A DNA stretch of 64,000 nt. Origin: Mycolicibacterium confluentis. GTDB lineage: Bacteria > Actinomycetota > Actinomycetes > Mycobacteriales > Mycobacteriaceae. Position 1 is the first letter of the stretch, and each line of letters begins with the position of its first letter. Shown here in pieces: positions 1 through 8,712 of this stretch. A program made the position numbers and the translations under genes. The DNA is taken from contig NZ_AP022612.1 of assembly GCF_010729895.1 (NCBI RefSeq), forward strand, positions 1,984,001 through 2,048,000, read 5' to 3'. The notes below the pieces were generated by a model. It saw only the letters and a list, made by a program, of their open reading frames with translations, did no database searches and was not told where the DNA came from.

Positions 1-1
1 A

Positions 2-1690
2 TTGCGACCGGAGGCGCTCGCGGTCACCTTCGCGGGCCACACGATCGCCGACATGGTCGCCATGCCGCTGACGGAACTGTCCGAGACCCTGGGCCCGGCG
101 GCCACCCGCACCGAGTTCGAGGCCGCCTACGAGTCCCTGGAGTCCGGTGAGCACACCGAGGTGGCCACCATGATCGCGGCCGACCTGGTGGCCCGGATCG
201 GCGTGCTGATCGACCTGGGCCTGGGCTACCTGAGCCTGCACCGGCGCACGCCGACGGTGTCCCCGGGTGAACTGCAGCGGCTTCGGCTCGCTACCCAGTT
301 GCGGGCCGGGCTGTTCGGCGTCCTCTACGTGCTCGACGAGCCCTCGGCGGGGCTGCACCCGGCCGACGCCGAACCGCTGCTGGCGGTCCTGGACAAGCTG
401 CGCGGCGCCGGCAACTCGCTGTTCGTGGTCGAACACGACATGGACGTCGTGCGCCGCGCCGACTGGGTGGTCGACGTCGGGCCCGGTGCCGGCGAACTCG
501 GCGGTGAGGTGCTCTACAGCGGGCCCGTGGCCGGGCTCGCCGGTGTTGAGGCGTCCATCACCCGCCGGCATCTGTTCGCCGACGGCGCGGCTGCCACCCG
601 GTCCCCGCGGGCATCGACCGAAATGCTTCGGCTGCAGCACATCTCATTCCACAATCTGCGCGATGTCAGCGTCGAGCTGCCGTTGGGGACGTTCATCGCG
701 GTCACCGGCGTCTCAGGTTCGGGGAAGTCGACGCTGGTCTGCAAGGTGCTCGGTGACGTGGTGGCCCGGCACCTCGGTGGCCGCGCCGCCGACACCGCCG
801 ATGCCGACGCCGAACCCGACGGCGAACTGCTCGACATCGACGCTGACGCCAGCGTGGGTGTGACGGTCGAGGGCGTCGAGACCATCAGCCGCCTGGTGAT
901 CGTGGATCAGAAACCGATCGGCCGCACCCCGCGGTCGAACCTGGCGACCTACACGGGCCTGTTCGACGCGGTGCGCAAGGCGTTCGCCGACACCCCCGCG
1001 GCGCGTCGACGCGGTTGGAGCGCAGGACGATTCTCGTTCAACGTCGCCGAGGGCCGCTGTGAGACCTGTGCGGGTGAAGGCTTCGTGGCCGTCGAGTTGT
1101 TGTTCCTGCCCGGCACCTACGCGACTTGTCCGACCTGCGCCGGCGCCCGGTACTCCGAGGAGACGCTGAAGGTGCGCTATCGCGACCACACGATCGCCGA
1201 CGTGCTGGCGATGACGGTCGAGGAGGCCCACGGCTTTCTGGCTGACATCCCCAGCGCGGCACGGAGTCTGACGACGCTGCGGGAGGTGGGCCTGGGGTAT
1301 CTGCGTCTCGGGCAGCCCGCCACCGAACTGTCCGGTGGAGAAGCGCAGCGCATCAAACTGGCCACCGAACTGCAGCGAGCCCGGCGGGGGCACACCCTCT
1401 ACGTGCTCGACGAACCGACCACCGGACTGCACCCGGCCGATGTCGAGCAGTTGGAACGACAGCTGCACCGCCTGGTCGACGCCGGAAACACCGTCGTGGT
1501 GGCCGAACACGATATGGGTGTGGTGGCTGGGGCTGATCTCGTGATCGATCTCGGCCCGGGAGGCGGAGATGCCGGCGGCCGGGTGGTGGCCACCGGCACG
1601 CCGGGGGAGGTGGCCGCAGCCAAGGGGAGCCGCACTGCGCCCTACTTGGCTGCGTGCCTGGGACATCAGGCCTCACGCCATCAGGCGTAA
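2..1690 (+). CDS. UvrA-like excinuclease ATPase, 5' partial
   Basis: This is the C-terminal 562 or so residues of a UvrA-family protein; the gene begins before the window. The fragment has the end of the first ATPase domain (signature VSPGELQR, Walker B VLYVLDEPSAGLHP), then a complete second ATPase domain with Walker A GVSGSGKST, a four-cysteine zinc module (CETC...CPTC), signature LSGGEAQR and Walker B LYVLDEPTTGLHP. UvrA dimers find DNA damage for UvrB and UvrC. The first signature reads SPGE instead of SGGE, and the type III polyketide synthase next door is not a repair gene, so this is more likely a UvrA paralogue (UvrA2 or self-resistance type) than housekeeping uvrA. Its stop overlaps the convergent methyltransferase gene by 10 bp. 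Confidence 0.85.
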   Translation: MRPEALAVTFAGHTIADMVAMPLTELSETLGPAATRTEFEAAYESLESGEHTEVATMIAADLVARIGVLIDLGLGYLSLHRRTPTVSPGELQRLRLATQLRAGLFGVLYVLDEPSAGLHPADAEPLLAVLDKLRGAGNSLFVVEHDMDVVRRADWVVDVGPGAGELGGEVLYSGPVAGLAGVEASITRRHLFADGAAATRSPRASTEMLRLQHISFHNLRDVSVELPLGTFIAVTGVSGSGKSTLVCKVLGDVVARHLGGRAADTADADAEPDGELLDIDADASVGVTVEGVETISRLVIVDQKPIGRTPRSNLATYTGLFDAVRKAFADTPAARRRGWSAGRFSFNVAEGRCETCAGEGFVAVELLFLPGTYATCPTCAGARYSEETLKVRYRDHTIADVLAMTVEEAHGFLADIPSAARSLTTLREVGLGYLRLGQPATELSGGEAQRIKLATELQRARRGHTLYVLDEPTTGLHPADVEQLERQLHRLVDAGNTVVVAEHDMGVVAGADLVIDLGPGGGDAGGRVVATGTPGEVAAAKGSRTAPYLAACLGHQASRHQA

Positions 1691-2184
1691 CCCAGCGCGG
1701 TGTTCTCGGCGCGGATCCGGATGTTGAGCACCAGGGCATTGCCGATCGTGAAGACGATCGCGGTCAGCCATGCCGAGTGCACCAACGGCAGTGCGATCAC
1801 CTCCGCGGTGACGGCGGTGTAGTTGGGATGGTGCAGCCAGCGGTACGGACCGCGTTGCACCAGTTGCGCATTCGGGATCACGATGAGCCGCGGATTCCAG
1901 TGCTTGCCCAGCGTGGCCACACACCACCAGCGCAGGACCGTGCTCGCCGCGACCACGGCCAGCATCGGCCAACCCAGCCACGGGACGAAGGGGCGGTGCA
2001 GCACCGCGACCTCCAGCACGCAGGCCACCAGCAGCAGGGTGTGCATGGCCACCATCACCGGATAGTGGCCCTGCCCGAACTCCCGGCCGCCGTGGTCGAA
2101 CGACCAACGGCTGTTGCGCCGCGAGACCGCGAGTTCGACCAGTCGTTCGGCTCCGACGGCCAGGATGAACAGGTAGTAGAACAT
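1681..2184 (-). CDS. Isoprenylcysteine carboxyl methyltransferase (ICMT) family protein
   Basis: A 167-residue membrane protein with about four to five hydrophobic segments and the family's C-terminal signature (GPYRWLHHPNY, then RIRAENTAL near the end), which in ICMT proteins binds S-adenosylmethionine. Family knowledge: short bacterial ICMT-like enzymes beside type III polyketide synthases O-methylate the polyketide product, as with BpsB and BpsA of Bacillus. The ATG at 2184 is chosen because GGTAGGGGG lies just upstream and the synthase stop is only 8 bp away, so the two genes should be co-transcribed and probably coupled in translation. The substrate is inferred to be the product of the upstream enzyme. 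Confidence 0.82.
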   Translation of the reverse strand: MFYYLFILAVGAERLVELAVSRRNSRWSFDHGGREFGQGHYPVMVAMHTLLLVACVLEVAVLHRPFVPWLGWPMLAVVAASTVLRWWCVATLGKHWNPRLIVIPNAQLVQRGPYRWLHHPNYTAVTAEVIALPLVHSAWLTAIVFTIGNALVLNIRIRAENTALGYA

Positions 2185-2192
2185 GTCGCCCC

Positions 2193-3299
2193 CTACCAGC
2201 TCAGCAGCAGCAGTTCGAAGCTGAACCCGGGCCCCATCGCCAGCATCACGCCGAGGCTGCCCGGGGGCGGCGGATCGGCGATGGTCCGGCGCAGCACGTC
2301 GAGCACCGAGGCCGACGAGATGTTGCCGTTCTCCCGCATGGACTCCGTGCTGTGCGCCAGGGCGTCCAGCGGGAGACCGACCGCCGAGGCGATCGAGTCG
2401 ATCACCTTCGGGCCGCCGGGATGACACACCCACGTCGCGATGTCGTCGGTGGTCAGCCCGTGCTCGGCCAGGAAGCTGTCAACCTCGTCGCCGAGGAACT
2501 TGTCGGCCATCTTCGGGACGTCGCGCGTCATCACGAGCTGGAATCCGGACGAACTGACGTTCCAACCCATGACGTCGACGGTGTCGGGGAACAGCCGGCT
2601 TCGCGTGGCCAGCACGCGCGGATCGGCCTGCACACCAGGGTGCGACGGCACGCGGTCGGCGCCGGTGGCGACCACCGCGGCGGCGCCGTCACCGAACAGG
2701 CACACCCCGATGAGCGCGGGGATCGAGGTGTCGTCGCGCTGCAGCGTCAGCGAGCACAGCTCCACCGACAGCAGCAGGGCCACGTGGTTGGGGTAACCGC
2801 GCAGGTAGTCGTGCATGCGCGACATCCCGGCCGCGCCGGCGACACAGCCGAGCCCGAACAGCGGGATGCGCTTGACGTCCGGTCGCAGCCCGACCCGGGA
2901 CGCGACCCTCGCGTCGATGGTCGGGACGGCCACGCCGGTGCTCGACACCGTGATGATGGCGTCGACTTCGTCGGCCCCGAGGTGGGCGGCGTCCAGGGCC
3001 CTGCGGATGGCCTGTTCACCGAGGTCGGTGGCGACTTCGAGGTAGGCGGTGTTGGCCTCGGTGAACCCGGACAGCTTGGGATAGCGGCTCAGCGGCAGCG
3101 CCAGACTGCGGGTGTCGACCCCGGCGGTCTGGGCGAAGCGCATGAATTCCGGGCCACCCATGGTGGTGAGTTCTTGGGCGACCTCGTCCTGCTTGTAGCG
3201 GTGCGACGTGAAGGCCACCGCGGTGCCCGCGATGCGGGGTGCGCCACTGCGGTGGTGGGCGATTGGATCGGTCAGCGGGAAATGCGTTGTATCGGTCAT
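2193..3299 (-). CDS. Type III polyketide synthase (chalcone synthase-like)
   Basis: A 368-residue homodimeric ketosynthase that extends an acyl-CoA starter with malonyl-CoA to make alkylpyrones, alkylresorcinols or related quinone precursors. The catalytic triad is visible: Cys152 in FGLGCVAGAAG, His293 in VCHPGGPK and Asn326 in RENGNISSAS. The C-terminal GPGFSFE loop is typical. Length matches mycobacterial Pks10/Pks11/Pks18-type enzymes. The open frame extends further upstream, but the ATG at 3299 has a promoter ending 8 nt before it and no ribosome site, so a leaderless start is favoured. It forms an operon with the ICMT methyltransferase. Mycobacterial enzymes of this type have been linked to polyketide quinones and biofilm; the exact product here cannot be read from sequence. 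Confidence 0.93.
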   Translation of the reverse strand: MTDTTHFPLTDPIAHHRSGAPRIAGTAVAFTSHRYKQDEVAQELTTMGGPEFMRFAQTAGVDTRSLALPLSRYPKLSGFTEANTAYLEVATDLGEQAIRRALDAAHLGADEVDAIITVSSTGVAVPTIDARVASRVGLRPDVKRIPLFGLGCVAGAAGMSRMHDYLRGYPNHVALLLSVELCSLTLQRDDTSIPALIGVCLFGDGAAAVVATGADRVPSHPGVQADPRVLATRSRLFPDTVDVMGWNVSSSGFQLVMTRDVPKMADKFLGDEVDSFLAEHGLTTDDIATWVCHPGGPKVIDSIASAVGLPLDALAHSTESMRENGNISSASVLDVLRRTIADPPPPGSLGVMLAMGPGFSFELLLLSW

Positions 3300-3307
3300 A
3301 GCGCTCA

Positions 3308-3335
3308 AACGTACGGAGTAAATACGCCATTTCAA
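3308..3335 (-). promoter_or_regulatory. Putative promoter of the type III PKS operon
   Basis: On the minus strand there is TTGAAA (3335-3330), a 16-nt spacer, then TACGTT (3313-3308). Eight bases separate the -10 box from the ATG at 3299, which fits a leaderless transcript. Both boxes resemble the SigA consensus. Confidence 0.55.
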
Positions 3336-3512
3336 GTGCTGGAATGGGTGACAAACTCCATTGTGAAAAAGTGCATTCGCCGGAATAAACAGACATTCTG
3401 TGAATCTGTGAATCGCCTGTTCAGGATGCCTAAATAAGTCCAGTTCGAGGTGCGCTAAACGCATAAATACTGTGGCCGTTCCCGGGAACTTCCTGTGCAG
3501 GCGCTGTGCAAT

Positions 3513-3538
3513 AATCGCCGCGTTTAAACGGCGCGATT
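3513..3538. promoter_or_regulatory. 26-bp imperfect palindrome, possible operator
   Basis: The sequence has a perfect 10-bp core CGTTTAAACG flanked by AATCGC and GCGATT arms; 11 of 13 positions pair. It lies between the divergent M20 peptidase region and the PKS operon, about 180 bp upstream of the PKS promoter. A dimeric regulator could bind here, but which one is unknown. Confidence 0.35.
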
Positions 3539-3631
3539 GTACGATCGGAAAAAGTCTGAGACTGGGAATTCGATCCCGACTGCCTGCCGATCGGCTGGCA
3601 ACCGGCGGTGAAGAGAATGAGGTGAAGAGAG

Positions 3632-3717
3632 TGTCCGAGGGGGGACTTGAACCCCCACGCCCGTTAATAGGGCACTAGCACCTCAAGCTAGCGCGTCTGC
3701 CATTCCGCCACTCGGAC
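3632..3717 (-). tRNA. tRNA-Leu (anticodon GAG)
   Basis: An 86-nt class II tRNA on the minus strand. The acceptor stem GTCCGAG pairs with CTCGGAC, the discriminator is A, the anticodon loop TTGAGGT gives anticodon GAG, the variable arm is long (TGCCC...GGGCG), and the T arm is GGGGG-TTCAAGT-CCCCC. The long variable arm is what leucine tRNAs need. CCA is not fully encoded. Confidence 0.95.
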
Positions 3718-3820
3718 CTGCTCGCCCTGCCGCGTCTCCGCGGTGGGGCGCCTAAGGCTAACGGATCATGCCTCGTTGGCCCAAACCCGACCCCCGGGGG
3801 TGCGACGCACGCTGGTAGTA

Positions 3821-5164
3821 ATGGGAACTGTGACCCACTCCGTGCGCGCCGTCGACGAGGTGGTCGGCCTCGTCAGCAGCCTGATCCGGTTCGACACCTC
3901 CAACACCGGGGAACTCGAAACCACCAAGGGGGAGGCCGATTGCGCGCGGTGGGTGATGGCCCAGCTTGAAGAGGTCGGGTACTCCTGCGAGTACGTCGAA
4001 TCGGGCGCACCGGGGCGGGCCAACGTGTTCGCCCGCCTTGCGGGCGCCGATCGCGACCGTGGCGCACTGCTGGTGCACGGACACCTCGATGTCGTGCCGG
4101 CCGAGGCCGCCGACTGGAGCGTGCACCCGTTCTCGGGCGCGGTCGAAGGCGGCTACGTGTGGGGCCGCGGCGCGATCGACATGAAGAACATGGTCGGAAT
4201 GATGATCGCGGTCGCCCGGCAGTTCAAACGAGCCGGAATCGTGCCATCCCGAGACATCGTGTTCGCCTTCGTCGCCGACGAGGAGGCGGGCGGCAAGTAC
4301 GGCTGCCGGTGGCTGGTGGAACACCGGCCCGACCTCTTCGAGGGCGTCACCGAGGCGATCGGGGAGGTCGGCGGTTACTCGCTGACCGTCCCGCGGCGCG
4401 ACGGCGGCGAGCGCAGGCTGTACCTCATCGAGACCGCCGAGAAGGGCATGATGTGGATGCGGCTGACCGCGCGGGCCCGGGCCGGGCACGGCTCGATGGT
4501 GCACCAGGACAACGCCGTCACCGTTCTGGCCGAGGCCGTGGCGAAGCTCGGGCGGCACCGCTTCCCGATCGTCCTGAGCCCCGCCGTCGAGGAGTTCCTG
4601 ACCGCGGTCGCTGAGGAGACCGGATACACCTTCGATCCCGATTCACCCGACATCGACGGCGCCATCGCCAAACTCGGGTCGATCTCCCGGATCATCGGCG
4701 CCACCCTGCGGGACACGGCCAACCCGACCATGCTCAAGGCCGGCTACAAGGCCAACGTCATCCCTGCCACCGCCGAGGCCGTGTTCGACTGCCGGGTGCT
4801 GCCGGGCAGGCAGGCGGCGTTCGAGCGTGAGGTCGACGAGATCATCGGGCCCGACGTCACGCGCGAGTGGATCACCGAGTTGCCCTCGTATGAGACCAGT
4901 TTCGACGGTGACCTGGTGGACGCCATGAACGCCGCGCTGTTGGCCGTCGACCCCGAGGCGCGCACCGTGCCCTACATGCTGTCGGCGGGCACCGACGCAA
5001 AGCACTTTGCGCGCTTGGGAATTCGCTGCTTCGGTTTCATCCCGCTGCGGTTGCCGCCCGAACTCGACTTCACCGCGCTTTTCCATGGCGTCGACGAGCG
5101 GGTCCCCGTCGAGGCCCTGGAGTTCGGCGCGCAAGTTCTCGAGCACTTCCTGACCCACTGCTAG
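3821..5164 (+). CDS. M20 family metallopeptidase (ArgE/DapE/ACY1-like)
   Basis: A 447-residue two-zinc hydrolase. Zinc ligands and catalytic residues are in place: HGHLD with His88, GRGAIDMK with Asp120, and the glutamates of ADEEAGG (154-155). A dimerisation (lid) domain follows at about 210-330 and the final zinc histidine region (FHGVDERVP) is near the C-terminus. Length and position next to YbhB and pyrD match M. tuberculosis Rv2141c, annotated there as DapE2. True DapE enzymes are shorter (about 350-380), so a general carboxypeptidase, aminoacylase or dipeptidase role is at least as likely as succinyl-diaminopimelate cleavage. The ATG at 3821 is chosen for family length; an in-frame GTG lies 9 bases further on. 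Confidence 0.87.
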   Translation: MGTVTHSVRAVDEVVGLVSSLIRFDTSNTGELETTKGEADCARWVMAQLEEVGYSCEYVESGAPGRANVFARLAGADRDRGALLVHGHLDVVPAEAADWSVHPFSGAVEGGYVWGRGAIDMKNMVGMMIAVARQFKRAGIVPSRDIVFAFVADEEAGGKYGCRWLVEHRPDLFEGVTEAIGEVGGYSLTVPRRDGGERRLYLIETAEKGMMWMRLTARARAGHGSMVHQDNAVTVLAEAVAKLGRHRFPIVLSPAVEEFLTAVAEETGYTFDPDSPDIDGAIAKLGSISRIIGATLRDTANPTMLKAGYKANVIPATAEAVFDCRVLPGRQAAFEREVDEIIGPDVTREWITELPSYETSFDGDLVDAMNAALLAVDPEARTVPYMLSAGTDAKHFARLGIRCFGFIPLRLPPELDFTALFHGVDERVPVEALEFGAQVLEHFLTHC

Positions 5165-5197
5165 ACCGATCGCACCTCCCCCGAAAGGAACACCAGC

Positions 5198-5728
5198 ATG
5201 GCCTTCGACTACAACCCCTACGACTTCCTGCCGAAGCTGCCCAGCTTCACCCTCACCTCGACGTCGTTCTCCGACGGGCAGCCCTGGGGCAACGACCAGG
5301 TCAGCGGTCTGATGGGGGCCGGGGGATCCGACGTCTCCCCGCAGCTCAGCTGGTCGGGCTTCCCCGAGGAGACCCGCAGCTTCGCCGTCACGGTCTACGA
5401 CCCGGACGCCCCGACCGGATCGGGCTTCTGGCACTGGGCGGTGGCCAACCTGCCCGGGACGGTCACCGAACTTCCGGCCGGCATCGGCGACGGCAGCGAA
5501 CTGCCCGGCGATGCCCTGACCCTGGCCAACGACGCGGGCCTGCGGCGCTTCGTGGGTGCGGCCCCGCCGGCCGGCCACGGATTCCACCGCTACTTCGTCG
5601 CGGTGCACGCGCTGCAGGTCGAGAAGCTCGAGATCGACGGGACGGCGACGCCGGCCTACCTCGGCTTCAACCTGTTCATGAACGCGATCGCGCGCGCCGT
5701 CATCCACGGCACCTACGAACAGCACTGA
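5198..5728 (+). CDS. YbhB/YbcL family Raf kinase inhibitor-like protein
   Basis: A 176-residue cytosolic protein of the phosphatidylethanolamine-binding family. The pocket motifs are visible: SPQLSW with the following [26 protein letters not shown], and [12 protein letters not shown]. It corresponds to M. tuberculosis Rv2140c, a small abundant protein whose ligand is unknown. A clear AGGA ribosome site precedes the ATG, 33 bp after the peptidase, so the two genes are probably co-transcribed. Confidence 0.93.
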   Translation: MAFDYNPYDFLPKLPSFTLTSTSFSDGQPWGNDQVSGLMGAGGSDVSPQLSWSGFPEETRSFAVTVYDPDAPTGSGFWHWAVANLPGTVTELPAGIGDGSELPGDALTLANDAGLRRFVGAAPPAGHGFHRYFVAVHALQVEKLEIDGTATPAYLGFNLFMNAIARAVIHGTYEQH

Positions 5729-5734
5729 TTTCTC

Positions 5735-5815
5735 GCGAGCGCCCTGGGGTCCCCCGCGTGCAGGGGCGTCTGTACGCGACCCGCCGAGGTTCTGCGTACA
5801 AACCCGGGCGCTCGC
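5735..5815. repeat. 81-bp interrupted palindromic element
   Basis: Outer arms GCGAGCGCCC (5735-5744) and GGGCGCTCGC (5806-5815) are perfect reverse complements. Inner arms GTCTGTACGC (5768-5777) and GCGTACAAAC (5794-5803) match at nine of ten positions. It sits just after the YbhB gene. Much of 5729-6129 is non-coding and holds this element plus a second half copy at 6084. It could be a dispersed intergenic repeat or a transcription end structure. Confidence 0.55.
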
Positions 5816-6083
5816 CGTCTCCTGGCACCGCTGAAGGACAGGTGTGCCGTGGCGACGAGCTGCGCGCAGTGCGCGACTGCCCTGCGCATAGCCACGCGGT
5901 TCTGCGACAAGCCCGCGTGACACCGTAGGGCTACGCCGGACACATCGCGCAGGCGCGACCGATGGGGTGACGCGGGCGTCAAATCAACGTCGGCCCAGTG
6001 TGTTCCGTTCACACCATGACCACTGGGGCGCATGACCAGGACACCGAGCGGCCGCCTTCGTACGTCCGGCGGCGGCGTGTTTT

Positions 6084-6104
6084 GTACAAACACGGGCGGT
6101 CGCC
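6084..6104 (+). repeat. Half copy of the palindromic element
   Basis: These 21 bases match 5796-5816 of the upstream element at 19 positions (GTACAAAC, then CGGGCG, then TCGCC). The copy lies 26 bp before the start of the SnoaL-like gene. Its own centre TTTGTACAAA is a perfect 10-bp palindrome. Confidence 0.5.
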
Positions 6105-6129
6105 GGGATGGGGCGATACCGTAGCCGGG

Positions 6130-6588
6130 ATGGTCGATGAGGTCTTGCGGGAACGGCGGCTGGCGGTGATTCGCGAGCACATGGAGACCGAGGTCACCAA
6201 GGAGTTCGACCGCACGCTGGCGACCTTCAACGGCCACCCGCGCTACGAGATCATGGCCACCGGGCAGGTCTTCGACGGCGACGACGAGGTCATGGGCTAC
6301 TACCTGACCACCCGCACCGCGTTCCCCGACCAGCGCCACGAGAACGCGCGCTTCCACGTCGCCGACGACGCCGTGATCGTCGAATTCGACCTGCTGGGCA
6401 CCAACCTGGGCGAGTTCTACGGTTTGCCCCCGACAGGGAAGTCGTTTCGGGTGCCGATCATCGCGGTGTTCTTCTTCGAGGGGGAGGGAATCATCAACGA
6501 GCGCATCTACTTCGACTCGGCGAGCCTGGTCTCCCAGATCGGCCGCGCCGAACTGCTGTCCTCCGCGGCGGGGGACTCCGGGGGATGA
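6130..6588 (+). CDS. SnoaL-like / NTF2-fold ester cyclase family protein
   Basis: A 152-residue single-domain protein with the cone-shaped NTF2-fold pattern of SnoaL-like proteins. It has an N-terminal helical region (residues 1-35), then the strand stretches [26 protein letters not shown] and [24 protein letters not shown]. Members act as polyketide cyclases, isomerases or binding proteins; no specific substrate is indicated. The frame is open further upstream to 5998, but that part contains the repeat copy and reads unlike the family, so the ATG at 6130 is preferred even though its ribosome site is weak. Its stop overlaps the next gene's ATG (ATGA), so the pair is co-translated. Confidence 0.75.
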   Translation: MVDEVLRERRLAVIREHMETEVTKEFDRTLATFNGHPRYEIMATGQVFDGDDEVMGYYLTTRTAFPDQRHENARFHVADDAVIVEFDLLGTNLGEFYGLPPTGKSFRVPIIAVFFFEGEGIINERIYFDSASLVSQIGRAELLSSAAGDSGG

Positions 6589-7379
6589 AGGTCCACCACC
6601 TCAACTGCGGCACCATGCACGCCCCCGGAAGTATGTTCGTGTGTCATGTGCTCCTGATCGAAGCCGGCACCGGCCTGGTTCTGGTCGACACCGGGTACGG
6701 CCTGCTCGACTGCGCCGATCCGCGCCGCATCGGCCCACTGCGGCACCTGCTTCGCCCGGCGCTGCGCGTCGAGGAGACCGCGGCCCACCAGATCGAACAG
6801 CTGGGTTTCCACCGCGAGGACGTGCGGCACATCGTCACAACGCATTTCGACTTCGACCACATCGGCGGGCTCGCGGACTTCCCGCACGCGCAGGTGCATG
6901 TGACGGCGGCCGAAGTGCAGGGCGCCGTGTCGGCGCCCACGCGGTCCGAAAGGTTCCGGTATCGCAGCTGCCAGTGGGCGCACGACCCGAAGCTCGTCGA
7001 ATACTCACCCGACGGCGTAGCCTGGCGTGGATTCACCGCGGCCCGCGAACTGACCGACATCGCACCCGGCATCGTGTTGATCTCATTGCCCGGTCACACC
7101 CGCGGGCACGCGGGCATCGCGGTCGATGCGGGGGAGCGCTGGATCCTGCACTGCGGCGACGCTTTCTACCTGCGCGGCGCCGTCGACGGGCGGACCCCCG
7201 TGCCCACTAGCGTGACCGCCTCGGCGATGGTGAGCGCATTCAATTACCGGCAGATGCGGGCCAACCGGGAACGCCTGGCCGAACTGCATCAGCGCGGTGA
7301 ACCCGACCTGCTGATGGTCAGCGCACACGATCCGGTGCTGCTGACCCGTGCGCAGCGTGGCCAGGCAACCGACAGCTAG
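6585..7379 (+). CDS. MBL-fold metallo-hydrolase
   Basis: A 264-residue metallo-beta-lactamase-fold protein. The metal motif reads HFDFDH (residues 87-92), that is HxDxDH where many family members have HxHxDH. Further ligands are probably in [16 protein letters not shown] and the C-terminal VSAHDP. The overall layout resembles lactonases and glyoxalase II-like hydrolases. It is translationally coupled to the SnoaL-like gene, which suggests one small pathway acting on a lactone or thioester, but no substrate can be named. Confidence 0.82.
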   Translation: MKVHHLNCGTMHAPGSMFVCHVLLIEAGTGLVLVDTGYGLLDCADPRRIGPLRHLLRPALRVEETAAHQIEQLGFHREDVRHIVTTHFDFDHIGGLADFPHAQVHVTAAEVQGAVSAPTRSERFRYRSCQWAHDPKLVEYSPDGVAWRGFTAARELTDIAPGIVLISLPGHTRGHAGIAVDAGERWILHCGDAFYLRGAVDGRTPVPTSVTASAMVSAFNYRQMRANRERLAELHQRGEPDLLMVSAHDPVLLTRAQRGQATDS

Positions 7380-8440
7380 GACCGGGAGGCCGAACCCACG
7401 GCGTCGCTCAGCGAGGCGAACCCGCCATCACGCAACCGCGCTGCGATGCCGTCGTGAATGTGCTTGGCCCACATGCCGCCGCCGTAGATGAAGCCGGTGT
7501 AGCCCTGCAGAAGCGTCGCACCCGCCGTGATGCGCTCCCAGGCGTCGTCGGCCGTCTCGATGCCGCCGACACTGATCAGCACCAGCTTGTCGCCCACCCG
7601 GCCATACAGTCGGCGCAGGATCTCCAAAGACCGTTGCGCGACAGGTGGGCCCGAGACTCCGCCCGCACCCAACGCGGTGACGTCGGGGGTGCGCAGACCC
7701 TCGCGGGAGATCGTGGTGTTGGTCGCCACGATGCCGGCCAACCCCAATTCGACCGCCAGATCCGCGATGTCGTCGACGTCGGAGTCCGAGAGGTCCGGTG
7801 CGATCTTGACCAGGACGGGCGTGGTGGTCTCGTCGAGCACCGCGGCCAGGATGGGACGTAGCGATTCGACGGCCTGCAGATCACGCAGCCCCGGCGTGTT
7901 GGGCGAACTGACGTTCACCACCACGTAGCTGGCCAGCGGCCCCAGAAGCCGTGCGCTGGTGCGGTAGTCGTCGGCCGCTCGTTCGGGGGGCGTGACCTTG
8001 GTCTTGCCGATGTTCACGCCGATCGGGACGTCCGCTTGATGCCGGGCCAACTGCAGCGCGAGTTCACCGGCGCCGTGGTTGTTGAAGCCCATGCGGTTGA
8101 GCAGGCCCCGGTCCTGCGGCAGCCGGAACAGTCGCGGCGCAGGGTTGCCCGGTTGAGCCTGCGCGGTGACGGTGCCCACCTCGGCGTAGCCGAATCCCAG
8201 CGCGCCCCAGGCGTTCAGCCCGTGCCCGTCCTTGTCGAAGCCGGCGGCCAATCCCAGCGGGCCGGGAAATCGCACGCCGAAGACCGTGCTGGCCAGGATC
8301 GGGTCGCTGGGGGCCAGCAGTCGGCGAAGTCGGCGGCGGGCCGGGCCCGCGGCCGTCGCGGCGCGCAGGGCCGCGAACGCGACGGTGTGGATGCGCTCGG
8401 CGGGAATGAGGAACAGTCCGCGGCGCAGCGTGTTGTACAT
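7376..8440 (-). CDS. pyrD: Dihydroorotate dehydrogenase (quinone), class 2
   Basis: A 354-residue membrane-associated flavoenzyme that oxidises dihydroorotate to orotate with quinone in pyrimidine synthesis. Visible features: an N-terminal amphipathic helix region that recruits quinone, [38 protein letters not shown]-type active site ([11 protein letters not shown]), VNVSSPNT with the catalytic Ser, and FMN-phosphate loops [12 protein letters not shown] and GYTGFIYGG. The ATG at 8440 overlaps the stop of the DUF5703 gene (TGATG), and GGAG lies just upstream. It is the last gene of the lppL operon. The gene is convergent with the MBL hydrolase and overlaps it by 4 bp. Confidence 0.96.
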   Translation of the reverse strand: MYNTLRRGLFLIPAERIHTVAFAALRAATAAGPARRRLRRLLAPSDPILASTVFGVRFPGPLGLAAGFDKDGHGLNAWGALGFGYAEVGTVTAQAQPGNPAPRLFRLPQDRGLLNRMGFNNHGAGELALQLARHQADVPIGVNIGKTKVTPPERAADDYRTSARLLGPLASYVVVNVSSPNTPGLRDLQAVESLRPILAAVLDETTTPVLVKIAPDLSDSDVDDIADLAVELGLAGIVATNTTISREGLRTPDVTALGAGGVSGPPVAQRSLEILRRLYGRVGDKLVLISVGGIETADDAWERITAGATLLQGYTGFIYGGGMWAKHIHDGIAARLRDGGFASLSDAVGSASRS

Positions 8441-8712
8441 CACAGCTCCGGTAGGTCGCCCGCATACGGATTCAGTACACGGGATTTCTTGCGTCGCAGC
8501 AGCACTCGCCGCGACCCGTCGGTGTAGAGCCGCACCTTGGTCAGCTCCCAGCCCCGGTACTCCGCCTCGATGGACAGCCGGGTGGACGCCGTCAGCCGCG
8601 TGACATCGGGGGGCAGCCGCAGCGGAATCCATTCGTACTCGTCGGCCAGGTCATGGTCCCAACCGAGAGGCATACGGCTGCGCGAGGCCCGCGCACCGCC
8701 TGCCGCACTCAT
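8440..8712 (-). CDS. DUF5703 family small protein
   Basis: A 90-residue conserved actinobacterial protein with no known function. It has no signal peptide or membrane segment; the middle carries the conserved [20 protein letters not shown] stretch and the C-terminal half is basic ([11 protein letters not shown]). It overlaps lppL by ATGA upstream and pyrD by TGATG downstream, so all three genes should be one translationally coupled operon. The family name comes from memory of this sequence pattern. Confidence 0.78.
   Translation of the reverse strand: MSAAGGARASRSRMPLGWDHDLADEYEWIPLRLPPDVTRLTASTRLSIEAEYRGWELTKVRLYTDGSRRVLLRRKKSRVLNPYAGDLPEL

Larger units (their letters stand above)
3300..3631. 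other. Gene-free interval, AT-rich for this genome
   Basis: About 330 bp between the PKS start and the tRNA-Leu gene. It contains the PKS promoter at its left edge and a 26-bp imperfect palindrome at 3513-3538. No convincing coding frame is seen; the short open frames lack ribosome sites and mycobacterial codon use. It is visibly richer in A and T than the flanking genes. Confidence 0.6.

Noticed and set aside
2352..3437. A 361-codon frame antisense to the type III PKS.
   Set aside because: It is rich in Gly, Arg, Asp and His as expected for antisense of GC-rich genes and has no recognised motif.
3472..3678. A 68-codon frame before and over the tRNA-Leu gene.
   Set aside because: It ends inside the tRNA and has no ribosome site or homology.
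5998..6129. N-terminal extension of the SnoaL-like gene from ATG 5998.
   Set aside because: The extra 44 codons contain the repeat half copy and an Arg-rich stretch unlike the family.
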